From positions 1 through 7,635 of the forward strand of contig CBDUUP010000223.1 of the NCBI GenBank assembly GCA_965370435.1: 7,635 nucleotides of DNA, read 5' to 3'. Made by a program: the position numbers and the translations under genes. The notes under the pieces are model-generated. The model was not told the DNA's origin. It worked only from the letters and a program-made list of their open reading frames with translations, and searched no databases. The DNA comes from CBDUUP01 sp965370435. GTDB lineage: Bacteria; Chloroflexota; Anaerolineae; Anaerolineales; UBA11579. Shown here piece by piece: positions 6,373 through 7,635 of the stretch (position 1 is the first letter of the stretch; each line of letters starts with the position of its first letter).

Positions 6373-7539
6373 CTACCCACCCAATTCCTTCTGCAAATCC
6401 TCCCACAACGCCACAAAAGCCTCCGCGGTAGTGTTGGGATTGAAGGTATGGGTGATTCCGGGAGGGTCTCCCTGATAGTTGGCGGGGTTATCCAGGATTT
6501 TGAGGATGGCTTCCGCCAGGGCGGAGGAATCGCCGATGGGGACCACTTCTCCCATGCCGGTCATCGTCACCGGCTGGCGCACGCCGGGCAGGTTGGAGGC
6601 CACCGCGGGGACGCCGTTCATCATGGCTTCGATCTGGACGAAGCCGAAGGTCTCGGTGGAGTTCAGGCTGGGCACCACGACCATATCCAGGTTGGGATAA
6701 AAGGCCGCCATTTGCGCCAGGGTGAGGTTGCCCAGGAACTTCCAGCGTCCCTGGTCTTCGTATTCCCGAATGGTGGGGTAGAGCTTCTCGAAATAGGCCT
6801 CCTCGCCCATCACGTTTTGATAGGTTCCGGCGAAGAGAACGGTGGTCTGGGGATATTTCTCGATCACCGAGGGCAAAGCCTCCAGCAGAATCTCCACGCC
6901 CTTCTCGGAGGCCAAACGGGTCGCCATGCCGATCACCGGGCGGCGTCCCTCGGGGTTATGCGCGGCGGCGAAGCTGGCGACGGTCTCTGGGCTGGCTTTG
7001 GGCAGGTCCACCGGCGGGGTGATGACCTGCACTTTGTCGGCAAAACGGGTCAGGTAGGGCGAGTGGCTGGCAAAGTCCTCCGTGTAGGCGGCAATGCGAT
7101 GGGTGAACATCCCGGCCAGATTGTTCATCAGGTGCACGACTTGATTGACGATCCGGTTGAACAGGCTGGGGGCCATATCCAGGTCGCAGTGGTAGGTGAT
7201 GACGGTCGGTTTGCGCAGCAAGCGCCCCCGGAAGGCCACCCCGGCGGCGTCGAACTGGGGCAGATGCAGGTGGATGACGTCGTGTTCCAGGGCCAGCTTC
7301 CAGGCCAGGAATCCGAAGGTGGGCATGATGACGCCCTTGCTGACCCGGAACATCACCGGAACCCGAACAATGCGGACGCCCTCCTGGACCTCTTCTCTGG
7401 GTGTGGAGGGATCGAAATGAGAGGTCAACACGGTGACCTGGTGTCCCTGGCGAACCAGGGCCTGGGCCAGACGTTCAGCGTAGATGGTCAACCCGCTGGT
7501 GTGCGGGCGGTAGTAGGTGAGGACGGAGAGAATGCGCAT
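6373..7539 (-). CDS. Family 4 glycosyltransferase (GT-B fold), 388 residues
   Basis: A retaining, nucleotide-sugar-dependent glycosyltransferase of the GT4 family, working in the cytoplasm or at the inner membrane face. The N-terminal acceptor domain starts MRILSVLTYYRPHTSGL with the usual glycine loop (G16) and continues with AERLAQALVRQGHQVTVLTS (21-40). HLHLPQFD (90-97) and TYHCDLD (115-121) are typical of this half. The donor domain opens at GMATRLASEKGVEILLEAL (204-222), where R208 and K213 would bind the donor phosphates. The EX7E motif is present as E296 and E304 (STETFGFVQIEAM). The length of 388 is normal for the family and the gene looks intact. The ATG at 7539 is the first possible start because an in-frame TAA lies nine bases upstream; no Shine-Dalgarno sequence is visible, only a C-run. 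Its product likely feeds a lipid-linked or polysaccharide glycan; the sugar cannot be read from sequence. The gene is bracketed by 8-bp arrays on both sides. Confidence 0.93.
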   Translation of the reverse strand: MRILSVLTYYRPHTSGLTIYAERLAQALVRQGHQVTVLTSHFDPSTPREEVQEGVRIVRVPVMFRVSKGVIMPTFGFLAWKLALEHDVIHLHLPQFDAAGVAFRGRLLRKPTVITYHCDLDMAPSLFNRIVNQVVHLMNNLAGMFTHRIAAYTEDFASHSPYLTRFADKVQVITPPVDLPKASPETVASFAAAHNPEGRRPVIGMATRLASEKGVEILLEALPSVIEKYPQTTVLFAGTYQNVMGEEAYFEKLYPTIREYEDQGRWKFLGNLTLAQMAAFYPNLDMVVVPSLNSTETFGFVQIEAMMNGVPAVASNLPGVRQPVTMTGMGEVVPIGDSSALAEAILKILDNPANYQGDPPGITHTFNPNTTAEAFVALWEDLQKELGG

Positions 7540-7546
7540 GGGGGGT

Positions 7547-7586
7547 TAGTTAGGTAGTCTAGTAGTTAGATAGTTAGATAGTCTTA
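7547..7586. repeat. 8-bp tandem array directly upstream of the GT4 start
   Basis: Five 8-bp units in perfect phase: TAGTTAGG, TAGTCTAG, TAGTTAGA, TAGTTAGA and TAGTCTTA. The array begins 7 bp upstream of the GT4 ATG, so it forms the immediate leader of that gene and replaces any normal ribosome site. It supplies stop codons in the minus-strand frame (TAA or TAG), which fixes the GT4 start. Confidence 0.8.
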
Positions 7587-7635
7587 GGACTTACGCACTT
7601 CAGAAACCTTGCGAAGGTTTTTGGAAATTATGACT
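7584..7635. mobile_element. Possible end of a MITE or insertion sequence, cut by the window edge
   Basis: TTAGGACTTACGCA (7584-7597) resembles, from memory, termini of insertion sequences and MITEs seen in cyanobacteria and Chloroflexota. It is followed by a perfect 7-bp hairpin, AAACCTT-GCG-AAGGTTT (7604-7620), with two further T residues on the plus strand. That hairpin could act as a weak terminator for plus-strand transcription entering from the left, although no plus-strand gene is seen. The partner end would lie outside the window, so the call is tentative. Confidence 0.3.

Noticed and set aside
6295..7557. Plus-strand open frame of 420 codons opposite the GT4 gene
   Set aside because: It mirrors a well-supported GT4 gene, its product is rich in Gly, His and Gln without a recognisable domain, and its first residues come from the 8-bp array. 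It is best read as a shadow of codon bias.

Overview
The window reads as a chromosomal fragment of a moderately GC-rich, uncultured-type bacterium. It is most likely Chloroflexota of the Anaerolineae type. That assignment is an inference from the style of the large membrane glycosyltransferases (a proline/glutamate-rich cytosolic linker and a SDHAE...FPRNTGRE-type loop) and from the many short-period repeats between genes. No rRNA or marker gene supports it directly.

All genes lie on the minus strand, so transcription runs from right to left. In that order they are: a family 4 glycosyltransferase (7539-6373), a class I SAM-dependent methyltransferase (6183-5368), a repeat-rich spacer of 487 bp, a 652-residue GT39/PMT-like membrane glycosyltransferase (4880-2922), a second, larger GT39/PMT-like protein of 882 residues (2878-230), and the first 57 codons of a membrane-anchored protein that leaves the window (173-1). 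The last three are separated by only 43 and 56 bp and probably form one transcription unit. A sigma70-like promoter candidate lies at its head (4924-4952).

The content suggests cell-surface glycan or glycoprotein assembly. The GT4 enzyme would add sugar from a nucleotide donor in the cytoplasm, and the methyltransferase could modify a sugar, lipid or other small molecule. The two polytopic GT39-like proteins would transfer sugars from a polyprenyl-phosphate carrier on the outer face of the membrane. The two membrane proteins share an almost identical cytosolic motif (EPSLLDYL) and similar C-terminal extracytoplasmic domains, which marks them as related and possibly cooperating proteins.

The non-coding DNA is unusual. 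Nearly every larger gap holds an in-phase tandem array of 7- or 8-bp units, with a different unit family in each place. One 7-bp array runs across the start codon of the methyltransferase and supplies its first residues. Another 7-bp array is split, exactly between units, by a 173-bp palindromic element with imperfect terminal inverted repeats and a chain of overlapping hairpins, which resembles a MITE. A second possible mobile-element end lies at the right edge. No tRNA, rRNA, CRISPR array or convincing Rho-independent terminator was found.
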